A stretch of 64,000 nt of DNA, from positions 1-64,000 of the forward strand of contig NZ_FOPI01000008.1 in NCBI RefSeq assembly GCF_900113455.1, written 5' to 3'. The notes under the pieces were generated by a model. It saw only the letters and a list, made by a program, of their open reading frames with translations. It did not search any database and had not been told where the DNA came from. Shown here one piece after another: positions 48,933 to 57,567 of this stretch (position 1 is the stretch's first letter; the number at the start of each line of letters is the position of its first letter). The position numbers and the translations under genes are program-made. The stretch is from Ligilactobacillus ruminis DSM 20403 = NBRC 102161 (GTDB lineage Bacteria > Bacillota > Bacilli > Lactobacillales > Lactobacillaceae).

Positions 48933-48961
48933 TTGACAAACTGATGATTGAATGTTAGTCT
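48933..48961 (+). promoter_or_regulatory. promoter of the amino acid ABC operon
   Basis: A consensus TTGACA (48933-48938) begins right after the minD stop codon; TAGTCT (48956-48961) follows after 17 bases with an upstream TG. The -10 is a weak match. Confidence 0.5.
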
Positions 48962-48967
48962 GTATAA

Positions 48968-49216
48968 AAATTCATATTTAGAATAATGTTGAGCGGAAGA
49001 GTAGGTTGATGAGTCGCTAAGAGAGTTCCTGTTGCTGCAAAGGAATCGATGAATTTTCCGAACCACACCCGTGAGTTAGCGAAGAAATTTGCTCGGATGC
49101 CCCGTTATCGGCAACAAGTCATCGACTTGCTGAGGCCGGCTTCGTGAGAAGTTGGTAAATCGGAGGTGGAACCGCGCAACAACGCCCTCTTGGAATTTTC
49201 CAAGAGGGCTTTTTCA
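48968..49216 (+). promoter_or_regulatory. T-box leader, probable histidine specifier CAC
   Basis: T-box AGGTGGAACCGCG at 49164-49176 is followed by a 12-bp terminator stem (GCCCTCTTGGAA, 49184-49209) and five T. Upstream are GGAAGAGTAGG and AGAGAG of stem I. GAAC-CAC-ACCC-GTGAG places codon CAC at 49064-49066 in the specifier position, four bases before GTGAG as for GTA in the valS leader. The downstream transporter would be induced by uncharged tRNA-His. Confidence 0.85.
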
Positions 49217-49236
49217 ATTTTTCAGGGGGTTCACGT

Positions 49237-49884
49237 ATGAATTATATATTCGAAATTATGCCATCTTTATTGGACGGAACGGAGATGACGCTTTCTATTT
49301 TCGTGTTGACGCTTGTTTTTTCATTGCCGTTGGGTTTGATTTGCGCACTCGGAAGATGCTCAAAATTTAAGATATTAAATGCAGTCCTGCGTTTTTATAT
49401 TTGGTTGATGCGCGGAACGCCGTTGCTTTTGCAATTGATTTTTGTGTTTTACGGACTTCCGCTGTTGGGAACGGGAATCGTGCTTCCAAGATATGCAGCA
49501 GCTTTGGTAGCGTTTGTTTTGAATTATACGGCGTATTTTGCAGAAATTTTTCGTGGCGGTCTGCAGTCGATTGATCGTGGTCAGTATGAAAGCGCCGGGG
49601 TGTTAAGGCTGACTTATTGGCAAACCATCAGGAAAATTATTGCGCCTCAGGTTATGAAAATCGTCGTTCCTTCAATCGGAAATGAGGTAATCAATCTTAT
49701 CAAAGATTCAAGCTTGGTTTATGTGATAGGACTTGGCGATCTTCTTCGTGCCGGGAACGTTGCTTCCAGTCGGGATGTTTCTTTGATTCCCCTTGTTTTG
49801 GTCGGAATAATCTATTTGGCGCTGACGGCCGTCTTTACCTGGATGTTGCAAAATGTTGAAGCAGTATACGGAAAATGGAAGTAA
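49237..49884 (+). CDS. polar amino acid ABC transporter permease (likely histidine)
   Basis: A 215-residue inner membrane protein of the HisMQ type, with about five helices. The conserved coupling loop EIFRGGLQSIDRGQYESAGVLRL (quoted in part) and the start FEIMPSLLDGTEMTL are typical. It probably forms a homodimer, since only one permease gene is present. AGGGGGTT precedes ATG at 49237. The T-box leader argues that histidine is the substrate. Confidence 0.9.
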   Translation: MNYIFEIMPSLLDGTEMTLSIFVLTLVFSLPLGLICALGRCSKFKILNAVLRFYIWLMRGTPLLLQLIFVFYGLPLLGTGIVLPRYAAALVAFVLNYTAYFAEIFRGGLQSIDRGQYESAGVLRLTYWQTIRKIIAPQVMKIVVPSIGNEVINLIKDSSLVYVIGLGDLLRAGNVASSRDVSLIPLVLVGIIYLALTAVFTWMLQNVEAVYGKWK

Positions 49885-49895
49885 GGGTGATTTGA

Positions 49896-50525
49896 ATGCT
49901 TGAGCTTAAGAATATTAAAAAGAGTTTTTCCGGACGAAAGATTCTTGACGGAATCAGTCTTAAAGTGACCGATGGTGAGATTATGTGCATCGTCGGACAG
50001 TCCGGTGGCGGAAAAACGACGCTTTTAAGGTGCATCAGCGGATTGGAACGCATTGACGAAGGAGAGATGATGCTTGACGGAAAGAAGTTTGATCCAATGT
50101 CTTCAAAAGAAGCGCTCATTGGAGTCGTCTTTCAGGAGTACAACCTTTTTCCGCATTTGTCGGTTTTGGAAAACGTGACTCTGGCTCCAAAGATCGCTTT
50201 GAAAAAAGATCCGCAGGCAGTTGAAAAAGAAGCACGACAATTGTTGAAAAAGCTGGCTTTAGAGGGTAAGGAGAATCTTTATCCGTATCAGCTTTCAGGC
50301 GGTCAAAAGCAACGTGTCTCGATTGCGAGGGCGCTTGCGATGCATCCTAAAATTTTGTGCTATGACGAACCGACAAGTGCGCTTGATCCTGGGTTGAGGG
50401 ACAAGGTCAGGGACATTATTTTAAGTTTAAAAAAAGAATCGATGACTCAAATTATAGTGACTCATGATCTTAAGTTTGCAAGGGAGATAGCTGATGATGT
50501 TTTGAAAGTCAGACCTGTTTCATAG
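49896..50525 (+). CDS. amino acid ABC transporter ATPase
   Basis: GlnQ/HisP-like ATPase: Walker A GQSGGGKTT (about 32-40), Q-loop VFQEYNLFPHLSV, signature LSGGQKQRVSIARALA, Walker B ILCYDEPTSALDP and switch His in IVTHDLKFA. At 209 residues it is some 30 shorter than the usual 240, ending soon after the switch region, but all catalytic motifs are present. ATG at 49896 lies eleven bases after the permease. Confidence 0.93.
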   Translation: MLELKNIKKSFSGRKILDGISLKVTDGEIMCIVGQSGGGKTTLLRCISGLERIDEGEMMLDGKKFDPMSSKEALIGVVFQEYNLFPHLSVLENVTLAPKIALKKDPQAVEKEARQLLKKLALEGKENLYPYQLSGGQKQRVSIARALAMHPKILCYDEPTSALDPGLRDKVRDIILSLKKESMTQIIVTHDLKFAREIADDVLKVRPVS

Positions 50526-50537
50526 AGGTGAATTGAT

Positions 50538-51350
50538 GTGAAAAGGAAAAGTCGTATCGGAATATGCTTGTTTTTTGCTCTTTGTTTGTTGGGAGGATGT
50601 TCGAATTCAAAATTAAGGGCTGAAAAAGTAGATAACTGGGCTAGGATCAAACATCACGGAATGGTCGTCGTCGGTTTGGACGATAGTTTCGTACCAATGG
50701 ATTTTCGTCAAAAAAACGGACGACTTGCCGGATATGACGTTGATTTGGCCAAAGCTGTCTTTAAAAAATGCGGATTAAAACCTGATTTCCAAACGATTGA
50801 CTGGTCAATGAAAGAAACCGAGCTGATGAACGGAACGATTGACGTTATTTGGAACGGATACAGCAAAACTTCAGAACGGATGAAAAAAGTCGCTTTTTCA
50901 AATTCGTATCTTGCAAACGACCAGGTGCTCGTGACAAAGGAAAAGAACGTCAAAAATGGGGCAGACATGAAAGACAAGGCGATTGGCGTTCAAAGCGGAT
51001 CATCGGGATACGATTGTTACGTTGGATATCCTGATCTGCTTAAAAAGCATGCTCGCAAAACGATTCAATATGATACTTTCAACGATGCTTTTTTGGATCT
51101 TGATGCCAAAAGAATTTCGGGAATCGTGATTGATAAAGTGTATGCGTCATACGTTATATCACATAAAAGCGATCCTTTGAGCTATCATGAAGTTTCCATC
51201 GGCTATCCTAAAGAAGAATTTGCGGTTGGAATCAGAAAGGGCGATAAAAAACTCAGATTGAAAATCAATCGTGCGCTCAAAGAGCTAAAAAAGGATGGTA
51301 CGATTAAAAAAATTAATCATAAATGGTTCGGGAAAAATTTTATTGACTGA
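50538..51350 (+). CDS. amino acid ABC transporter substrate-binding lipoprotein
   Basis: A 270-residue lipoprotein: lipobox LLGGC with the lipidated Cys about residue 21, then a type 2 periplasmic-binding fold (GMVVVGLDDSFVPMDFR, AGYDVDLAKAVFKKCG, DVIWNGYSKT, GVQSGSSGYDC) of the polar amino acid family. It delivers substrate to the permease outside the membrane. The start is GTG at 50538 after GAGGTGAATTGAT. Its residues alone do not settle the ligand; the His T-box does by context. Confidence 0.92.
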   Translation: MKRKSRIGICLFFALCLLGGCSNSKLRAEKVDNWARIKHHGMVVVGLDDSFVPMDFRQKNGRLAGYDVDLAKAVFKKCGLKPDFQTIDWSMKETELMNGTIDVIWNGYSKTSERMKKVAFSNSYLANDQVLVTKEKNVKNGADMKDKAIGVQSGSSGYDCYVGYPDLLKKHARKTIQYDTFNDAFLDLDAKRISGIVIDKVYASYVISHKSDPLSYHEVSIGYPKEEFAVGIRKGDKKLRLKINRALKELKKDGTIKKINHKWFGKNFID

Positions 51351-51404
51351 CAAATATCGATTTTTGGGCTAAAATTAACTGTATAGTCTTTTTAGAAGGG
51401 TGAT

Positions 51405-52874
51405 GTGACGGTGGGTACAGTAATTTGGATAATCATTTTGATTTTATTGTTAAATACGACTGCGGCAATCATTACTGTATTTAAAGAAAAAAGAGACATC
51501 GCAGCGACTTGGGCCTGGCTTTTGGTTTTAAACCTTTTGCCTGTAGTTGGATTCGTGATTTACCTGTTTGCCGGAAAGAAAATTTCGAAAGAAAAGATTT
51601 TTGATTTGCGGACTCAGGAACGGACAGGAATCAGCCAGCTTGTTGCTTTGCAAAAGGAGCAGTGGAACGAAAAAGAGCTAATGCCAAGCGATTTGCTGAC
51701 GGATGAGGCAAGACAGACCGTCAGAGCTTTGCTTGTGGCTGACGATGCGATTTTGACGAAAAATAATGAAGTCAAGGTTTATACGGACGGTCATGAAAAA
51801 TTCAGAGCGCTGATTGAAGACGTCAGAAAGGCCAAAGATCACGTGCATGTCGAATATTATTCGTTTTTTTCGGATCAAATCGGGACGGAACTTTTGCATG
51901 CGTTGGAGGATGCATGCTCCCGCGGAGTCGAAGTTCGCATTATCTATGACAGCATGGGTTCCAGGGGCCAGCGTCGTGGCTTTTTCAAGCGCCTTGAAAG
52001 TTTAGGCGGAAGGGCAGAGGTGTTTTTTGGATCAAAAGCGGCTCCCGTTCACAGTCCGCGGCTGAATTATCGGTTGCACCGTAAAATTGTCGTTATTGAC
52101 GGAAAAATCGGCTATATCGGAGGCTTTAACGTTGGTGATCAGTATTTGGGACTTTCGAAAAAATTTGGCTATTGGCGCGACACCCATTTAAGAATTGTCG
52201 GAAACGCTTGTGCCGTTATGCAGTCGCGGTTTTTTATGGATTGGAACGCGACGATTGCCAGGACGCGTGAAAAAGATCGACTTGAATATTCAAATCATTA
52301 TTTTCCGCTTGAAAAAAGCAAGGGTCAAACGAGTATTCAAATTGTATCATCTGGTCCTGATTCCGAGACTGAGGCAATCAGGCTCGGATATTTGAAAATG
52401 ATCAGTTCGGCCAATGAATATATTTGCATCCAGACGCCTTATCTCATTCCGGATGATGCTGTGATGGATGCATTGAAACTGGCGGTCTATTCCGGAATCA
52501 GGGTAAGAATCATGATTCCTTCGATGCCTGATCACCCGTTTGTCTATCGCGCAACGGAATATTATGCAAGAGAACTTGTTAATAATGGGGTTGAACTCTA
52601 TCGTTACGATAACGGTTTTTTGCATGCAAAGACGATGGTAATTGACGGGCAGATTTCATCGGTCGGGTCGGCCAATCTTGATTTCAGAAGCTTTAAACTT
52701 AATTTCGAGGGAAATGCTTTTTGCTATGACCGTGATTTGGCAAGGCATCTAACCGATATTTTTGATGAAGATACGAAAGAATGTACAAAATTGACTGAGG
52801 AGTATTTCTTGAATCAGTCTGCTTGGAGGAGATTCAAACAGTATTTTTCAAGGCTTTTGTCGCCGATTTTATAA
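51405..52874 (+). CDS. cls: cardiolipin synthase
   Basis: Phospholipase-D-type enzyme of 489 residues that condenses two phosphatidylglycerols. Two N-terminal membrane helices (about 4-23 and 33-53) precede two HKD motifs: HRKIVVIDGKIGYIGGFN and HAKTMVIDGQISSVGSANLD. The C-terminal end AWRRFKQYFSRLLSPIL is typical. GTG at 51405 has GAAGGGTGAT upstream; GTG at 51411 is an alternative. It stands as a single gene. Confidence 0.95.
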   Translation: MTVGTVIWIIILILLLNTTAAIITVFKEKRDIAATWAWLLVLNLLPVVGFVIYLFAGKKISKEKIFDLRTQERTGISQLVALQKEQWNEKELMPSDLLTDEARQTVRALLVADDAILTKNNEVKVYTDGHEKFRALIEDVRKAKDHVHVEYYSFFSDQIGTELLHALEDACSRGVEVRIIYDSMGSRGQRRGFFKRLESLGGRAEVFFGSKAAPVHSPRLNYRLHRKIVVIDGKIGYIGGFNVGDQYLGLSKKFGYWRDTHLRIVGNACAVMQSRFFMDWNATIARTREKDRLEYSNHYFPLEKSKGQTSIQIVSSGPDSETEAIRLGYLKMISSANEYICIQTPYLIPDDAVMDALKLAVYSGIRVRIMIPSMPDHPFVYRATEYYARELVNNGVELYRYDNGFLHAKTMVIDGQISSVGSANLDFRSFKLNFEGNAFCYDRDLARHLTDIFDEDTKECTKLTEEYFLNQSAWRRFKQYFSRLLSPIL

Positions 52875-52884
52875 CCAACGTGGA

Positions 52885-52925
52885 GTTTCGCTGCGGATAA
52901 AGTGGAGAACATGCAGCGAAAACAG
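52885..52925 (+). other. inverted repeat upstream of the hydrolase mini-ORF
   Basis: TTTCGCTGC and GCAGCGAAA form a nine-base stem around an 18-base loop just after cls. No T-run follows, so it is not a standard terminator; it could be a leader structure or an operator. Confidence 0.4.
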
Positions 52926-52979
52926 TGCTGGCTGATCAAAGAATTAAACCTAATAAAAAGGAGGGTAAACGGGAAGATT

Positions 52980-53024
52980 ATGGCGATGGAAAAATGTTGC
53001 CTTCTCGTCCCAAAAAATAAATGA
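52980..53024 (+). CDS. 14-codon leader peptide, coupled to the hydrolase gene
   Basis: ATG GCG ATG ... encodes MAMEKCCLLVPKNK, and its TGA overlaps the next gene's ATG (ATGA, 53021-53024). AAGGAGGG at 52959-52965 and GGGAAG at 52971-52976 lie upstream, while the hydrolase start itself has no ribosome binding site. The arrangement suggests translational coupling, possibly regulated by the Cys-Cys-Leu-Leu codons. Confidence 0.5.
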   Translation: MAMEKCCLLVPKNK

Positions 53025-53953
53025 AAAAACGTTCAATATGGAAAAAAATCGCTTTAGCAGTCATTGTTGTGATTATTGCTGTTTATGCAGCAGCCAATGC
53101 ATACCTGATCAACTATGCTTTCATCCGTCCAAGCGGTGGCAATGGAAATGACAGGCCATCAAAAGCGTTGGTCAAAAACCAAAAATGGCTTTCAAAGCAA
53201 AGGACTTATGTTTGGAAGCAAAAAGCCGTCGGAACGGACATCAAGCTCAAGGCGATTTATTTGCCGGCTGAAGCAAAGACGAACAAGACAATTATTGTTG
53301 CGCACGGATATCACGGCAGTTCATACAATATGGCAAGCTATATCAGGATGTTTCACAACCAGGGCTATAACGTGCTTTCTCCTGATGACAGGGCCTCTGG
53401 CAAAAGCGGAGGCAAGTTTATTACCTTTGGGTGGAAGGATCGTTTGGACTATTGCCAATGGGTCAGGCAAGTCATCAGAAAAAACGGAAACGATTCGCGC
53501 ATCGGACTGTTCGGTGTCAGCATGGGCGGTGCAACCGTAATGATGGTCAGCGGTGAAAAACTGCCGAAACAAGTTAAGGCAATCGTTGAAGATTGCGGTT
53601 ATTCCAGCGTTTATGATGAATTGAGCACTCAGCTGACGGAGCAGTTCGGACTTCCGAAGGAGCCGATTTTAAGCACGACGGCTTTGTTTGCCAGTCCTTT
53701 TATCGGCTACAACTTTGCTAAGGAAGGAAGTTCCGTTGCGCAGCTTAAGAAAAACACGCGCCCGATTTTTTTGATTCATGGTGATTCTGATGATTTTGTT
53801 CCGACTTCAATGCTTCAGAAGAATTATGATGCCGTCAAGTCGACAAAAAAGAAATGGGTCGTGAAAAATACGCGTCACGCTAATGCTTATTATACTCATC
53901 CGAAAGAGTATGCCAGGAAAGTCGGAAAGTTTTTTGGCAAATATCTTGATTAA
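53021..53953 (+). CDS. alpha/beta hydrolase with N-terminal membrane anchor
   Basis: A 310-residue serine hydrolase. A basic start and one membrane helix (about 9-30) precede an exported-side catalytic domain: oxyanion region VAHGYHGSS, nucleophile elbow GVSMGG with Ser167, acid HGDSDDFVP and final His in KNTRHANAY. It resembles the YqkD/FrsA-like hydrolases of lactobacilli; the substrate is unknown. No Shine-Dalgarno precedes ATG at 53021, so translation probably depends on the upstream mini-ORF. Confidence 0.88.
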   Translation: MKKRSIWKKIALAVIVVIIAVYAAANAYLINYAFIRPSGGNGNDRPSKALVKNQKWLSKQRTYVWKQKAVGTDIKLKAIYLPAEAKTNKTIIVAHGYHGSSYNMASYIRMFHNQGYNVLSPDDRASGKSGGKFITFGWKDRLDYCQWVRQVIRKNGNDSRIGLFGVSMGGATVMMVSGEKLPKQVKAIVEDCGYSSVYDELSTQLTEQFGLPKEPILSTTALFASPFIGYNFAKEGSSVAQLKKNTRPIFLIHGDSDDFVPTSMLQKNYDAVKSTKKKWVVKNTRHANAYYTHPKEYARKVGKFFGKYLD

Positions 53954-53969
53954 GCAATGATTTCGTGAA

Positions 53970-54007
53970 TCGTTCATCATGAAACCACGCGCCATAGTGA
54001 TGAACGA
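53970..54007. other. hairpin between hydrolase and DUF4044 gene
   Basis: TCGTTCATCA pairs perfectly with TGATGAACGA around an 18-base loop, followed by an A-rich stretch; it is the first of two hairpins in this convergent gap and may help end the minus-strand transcript. Confidence 0.5.
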
Positions 54008-54008
54008 A

Positions 54009-54084
54009 AAAAGTCGAGGAATTGACATACGTTCTCGAAGTTTTATTTTTGACTTCAAGGGTACGGATCGATTCCTCGACTTTT
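54009..54084. terminator. long bidirectional terminator-like hairpin
   Basis: AAAAGTCGAGGAAT (54009-54022) pairs perfectly with ATTCCTCGACTTTT (54071-54084), and the inner part also pairs in places (GAAGT/ACTTC). It separates the hydrolase from the minus-strand DUF4044 gene. Confidence 0.65.
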
Positions 54085-54133
54085 AAATTCAGATTTCAGT
54101 ATCAATCGTCGTTTTCTTCGATAAAGAAGATAA

Positions 54134-54253
54134 TCATCCCGTGATAAATTGGCTCAAAGCTCCCAAAATTACGGCTCCGACCGTAAAAATAAGCATCAGC
54201 CAAACAACAACCATGGTGATTTTTTGGAACGTTGACTTTTTTTTCTTTTCCAA
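54134..54253 (-). CDS. DUF4044-type small membrane protein, TTG start
   Basis: A 39-residue protein: lysine-rich start KKKKSTFQKITM, one hydrophobic segment VVVWLMLIFTVGAVILGAL and a short tail. Length and the KSTFQKITMVVVWLM core fit DUF4044, a small Lactobacillales family. The start must be TTG at 54253 (GAAAGG ten bases upstream); the nearby ATG at 54260-54258 is in another frame across an A8 run. Function unknown. Confidence 0.7.
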   Translation of the reverse strand: MEKKKKSTFQKITMVVVWLMLIFTVGAVILGALSQFITG

Positions 54254-54373
54254 ATGGCATTTTCCTTTCAGAACAGATTTTTAAGTTAACTATACCCTTG
54301 ATTAAGGCACTATGTCAAATTGACAATCAGCATAAAATCTTTCTTAATAGTTTCTGAAAGTTGCACAAAAAAA

Positions 54374-54414
54374 TTGAATTTAGAAAAATTAACACTTATA
54401 ATTGTACAAGTGTT
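54374..54414 (+). promoter_or_regulatory. asnB promoter with overlapping inverted repeat
   Basis: TTGAAT (54374-54379) and TATAAT (54397-54402) are 17 bases apart. AACACTT and AAGTGTT (54391-54414) form an inverted repeat over the -10 and start, a possible operator of unknown regulator. Confidence 0.65.
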
Positions 54415-54448
54415 ACTGTATTATGAAGAAATGAAGGAGGCTTATGTC

Positions 54449-56344
54449 ATGTGCGGTTTTGTAGGATGCCTGACAGATGTTGAAAAAAATGCCGAAAGTA
54501 ACTGCAAAGATAAAATTAAAGAAATGAATGACATGATTGTTCATAGAGGTCCTGATGACGAGGGGTATTTTGAAGACAAAAACATTACGATGGGATTCAG
54601 AAGATTGTCGATCATCGACCTTGAAGGGGGGCATCAGCCGTTATCTTATGACAATGGTCGTTACTGGATGACGTTTAACGGTGAAATTTACAACTACATC
54701 GAATTGCGTCAAAGTCTCATTGAAGATGGCTACGAATTTAAGACCGATTCTGATTCTGAAGTTATTTTGGGCATGTATGCCAAATACAAGGAGAAGTGTC
54801 TCGATTATTTCCGCGGGATGTTCGGCTTCGTAATTTGGGACAAACAGGAAGAAACTCTTTTTTGCGCTCGCGATCAATTCGGAATCAAGCCTTTTTATTA
54901 TGCTGAATCAGTAAATGATTTCTACTACGCTTCTGAAAGCAAGGCCATTTACAAGGTTTTGGAAGATAAAAAGTTCGACAAGGATGCATTGCAAGATTAC
55001 ATGACTTTCCAGTTTGTTCCTGAACCGGAAACTCTGACTAAAGAAATCAAGATGCTCGAACCTGGGCATTATATCGTCAAGAAACTTGGACAAAGTCCCG
55101 TAATCAAGCGTTATTACTATGCACAGTTTTCCCCCGTCGTTCGTCCTGAAGAAGAGTACGTTAAAAAAGTTCGCGAAATCTTGTTTGATTCCGTTGAAAA
55201 GCATATGCGTGCAGACGTTCCGGTCGGATCATTTCTTTCAGGCGGAATCGATTCGTCAATCGTCGTTGCGATTGCCAAGAATTTCAATCCTAATCTTGAA
55301 ACGATTTCAGTCGGATTTGAACGTGAAGGCTATAGCGAGCTTGACGTTGCCAAGGAAACGGCCGACAAGCTTGGCGTTGACAATTTCAGTTCCGTGATTA
55401 CGCCGCAAGAATTCATGAGGGCCTTTCCTCACTTTGTTTGGAGCATGGATGATCCGTTGGCTGATCCGGCTGCCGTCCCTCAATATTTTCTTGCAAAAGA
55501 AGCCAGAAAGCATGTTAAGGTTGCTTTGACCGGCGAAGGAGCGGACGAATTGTTCGGTGGATATACGATCTATCATGAACCTGAATCGCTGAAAATTTTC
55601 AATTACTTGAAGCCAATCAACAAAGGGTTAAATGCGATTGCTCGTTTGATACCGGACGGGGTCAAGGGAAAGAGCTTTATTTTGCGCGGAACGACTCCGC
55701 TTGAGAAACGCTATGTCGGTAATGCGTTTATTTTTAGCGAAAGCGAAAAAAAGCAGTTCTTCAAGGACTATAATGAAAATCATCCGTTTGAAACGATGAC
55801 TTCAAAACTTTATTCAGATTCAAAGAATTATGATCCGATTACGAGGATGCAATTTGTCGACATGCATCATTGGCTGAATGGTGACTTGCTGCACAATGCC
55901 GACAGAACGACATTGGCGCACAGCCTTGAATTACGGACGCCATTTTTGGATAAGGAAGTCTTTGAGGTTGCAAGTCATATTCCGGCAGATCTCAGAATTG
56001 CTCATAATACTACCAAATATATTCTGCGCAAGGCGGCAGAAGGGGTCGTTCCGGAACATGTTTTGAATCGCAAAAAATTAGGGTTCCCTGTGCCTATTCG
56101 TTTCTGGCTGCGCGATGAAATGTACGACTGGGCTCGTCAAATCATTAATGAATCACAAACGGATCAATATTTCCGCAAGGATTACTTCTTGAAACTGCTT
56201 GAAGATCATAAGAATTTGAAAGCTGACAATTCTCGCAAGCTGTGGACGGTTTTGACGTTTATGATGTGGCATAAAATTTACGTTGAATCCGATCATTTGA
56301 TGAATTCAGCAGAATCAAGGGCTTTGATTGATCAAGACGTTTAA
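54449..56344 (+). CDS. asnB: asparagine synthase (glutamine-hydrolysing)
   Basis: A 631-residue enzyme that makes asparagine from aspartate, ATP and glutamine-derived ammonia. The class II glutaminase domain requires Cys at position 2 after Met removal, which fixes the start at ATG 54449 (CGFVGCL); AAGGAGG lies nine bases upstream, and the longer frame to 54320 is excluded. HRGPDDEG and FNGEIYNY follow; the synthetase domain has SFLSGGIDSSIVV and LTGEGADELFGGY. It leads an operon with aspartokinase and DUF3397. Confidence 0.96.
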   Translation: MCGFVGCLTDVEKNAESNCKDKIKEMNDMIVHRGPDDEGYFEDKNITMGFRRLSIIDLEGGHQPLSYDNGRYWMTFNGEIYNYIELRQSLIEDGYEFKTDSDSEVILGMYAKYKEKCLDYFRGMFGFVIWDKQEETLFCARDQFGIKPFYYAESVNDFYYASESKAIYKVLEDKKFDKDALQDYMTFQFVPEPETLTKEIKMLEPGHYIVKKLGQSPVIKRYYYAQFSPVVRPEEEYVKKVREILFDSVEKHMRADVPVGSFLSGGIDSSIVVAIAKNFNPNLETISVGFEREGYSELDVAKETADKLGVDNFSSVITPQEFMRAFPHFVWSMDDPLADPAAVPQYFLAKEARKHVKVALTGEGADELFGGYTIYHEPESLKIFNYLKPINKGLNAIARLIPDGVKGKSFILRGTTPLEKRYVGNAFIFSESEKKQFFKDYNENHPFETMTSKLYSDSKNYDPITRMQFVDMHHWLNGDLLHNADRTTLAHSLELRTPFLDKEVFEVASHIPADLRIAHNTTKYILRKAAEGVVPEHVLNRKKLGFPVPIRFWLRDEMYDWARQIINESQTDQYFRKDYFLKLLEDHKNLKADNSRKLWTVLTFMMWHKIYVESDHLMNSAESRALIDQDV

Positions 56345-56360
56345 GGAGGTCAGTTAGCTG

Positions 56361-57557
56361 ATGAAAATTGTAGTTCAGAAATTCGGCGGGACTTCTGTCA
56401 AGGACGATGAGTCAAGACATATGGCCATGAAGCACGTGGCATGTGCGGTTAAGAAAGGATTCAAAGCGGCAGTCGTGGTTTCAGCAATTGGTCGCAAGGG
56501 AGCTCCTTATGCTACCGATTCTTTGCTTGAACTTGTCGGAAACGAAAAATCGAAGCTCTCTCCGCGTGAAATGGATATGCTGGTTTCGGTCGGAGAAGTT
56601 ATTTCAGCTGCAGTTTTTTGTGAGATGTTAAAAGAAAACGGACTGAAGGCCACGGCAATGACCGGACCTGATGCCGGATTCAAGACAAATAACGACTATC
56701 GCAATGCCAAGGTTATTGACGTTGAAAAACAAAATGTGATGGAGACTTTTAAGTCTTTCGATGTCGTTGTCGTTGCCGGATTTCAAGGCCTTTCGAAATC
56801 AGGGCATGTCACAACGCTTGGAAGGGGCGGTTCGGATACTTCTGCAGCGTTGCTCGGAGCAGCTCTCGGAGCGGAATATTGTGATATTTTCACTGATGTT
56901 TCAGGAATGATGACGGCTGATCCGCGGTTGGTTGAAAAGGCAAAGTTTTTAAAGAACGTTTCTTATGAAGAAGTTGCCAATATGGCACATGAAGGTGCAA
57001 AAGTCATTCATCCGCGTGCGGTTGAAGTTGCGCAACAGGCACATCTGCCACTAAGGATTCGCTCGACTTGGGATGACGTTGATGAAACCGGAACAGTTAT
57101 TTCAGATAGAAATTTGGCAATCAATCATTATCGCACGGTGACGGGAATCGCTCATCAAACGGGATTGACACAGTTCACGGTCAAGTCTGAGGATTGTTCT
57201 GCTGACAGATTGTTTGATTTGTTGGCAGTTAACGACTTGAGCGTTGATTTTATCAATATTTCGCCGGAGAAATACGTTTTTAATCTTAATCGTGAACATA
57301 GTCTCGTTGCAAAAACGGTGCTTTCAGAAGCCGGGATTCCGGTTTCAATCGTCGAAGACTGCGTCAAAGTTTCAATCGTCGGAGCCGGAATCATGGGGAC
57401 TCCAGGCATTACAGCCAAAATGGTCGGTGCTTTGATGAGAGAAAAGATTGAAATTTTGCAAACGACAGACAGCTATACGACAATTTGGGTGCTGGTTCAT
57501 GGCAAAGATCTCAAGCGAGCGGTAAACGTTTTGCATGAGACGTTTTTAGGCGAATAG
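56361..57557 (+). CDS. aspartate kinase, DapG type
   Basis: Phosphorylates aspartate, the first step toward diaminopimelate, lysine, threonine and methionine. In 398 residues: VQKFGGTSV (catalytic Lys), GRGGSDTSAALLGAALGA, DVSGMMTADPR and two C-terminal ACT domains (QFTVKSEDCS, KVSIVGAGIMGTPG), the layout of B. subtilis DapG, which is inhibited by meso-DAP. This fits the DAP-type MurE found downstream. AAGGAGG precedes ATG, 17 bases after asnB, so both aspartate-consuming enzymes are co-expressed. Confidence 0.93.
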   Translation: MKIVVQKFGGTSVKDDESRHMAMKHVACAVKKGFKAAVVVSAIGRKGAPYATDSLLELVGNEKSKLSPREMDMLVSVGEVISAAVFCEMLKENGLKATAMTGPDAGFKTNNDYRNAKVIDVEKQNVMETFKSFDVVVVAGFQGLSKSGHVTTLGRGGSDTSAALLGAALGAEYCDIFTDVSGMMTADPRLVEKAKFLKNVSYEEVANMAHEGAKVIHPRAVEVAQQAHLPLRIRSTWDDVDETGTVISDRNLAINHYRTVTGIAHQTGLTQFTVKSEDCSADRLFDLLAVNDLSVDFINISPEKYVFNLNREHSLVAKTVLSEAGIPVSIVEDCVKVSIVGAGIMGTPGITAKMVGALMREKIEILQTTDSYTTIWVLVHGKDLKRAVNVLHETFLGE

Positions 57558-57567
57558 GATGGGTTGA

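Noticed and set aside
54320-54448. Longer asnB start
   Set aside because: Class II glutaminases need Cys directly after the initiator Met; the extension also covers the promoter.
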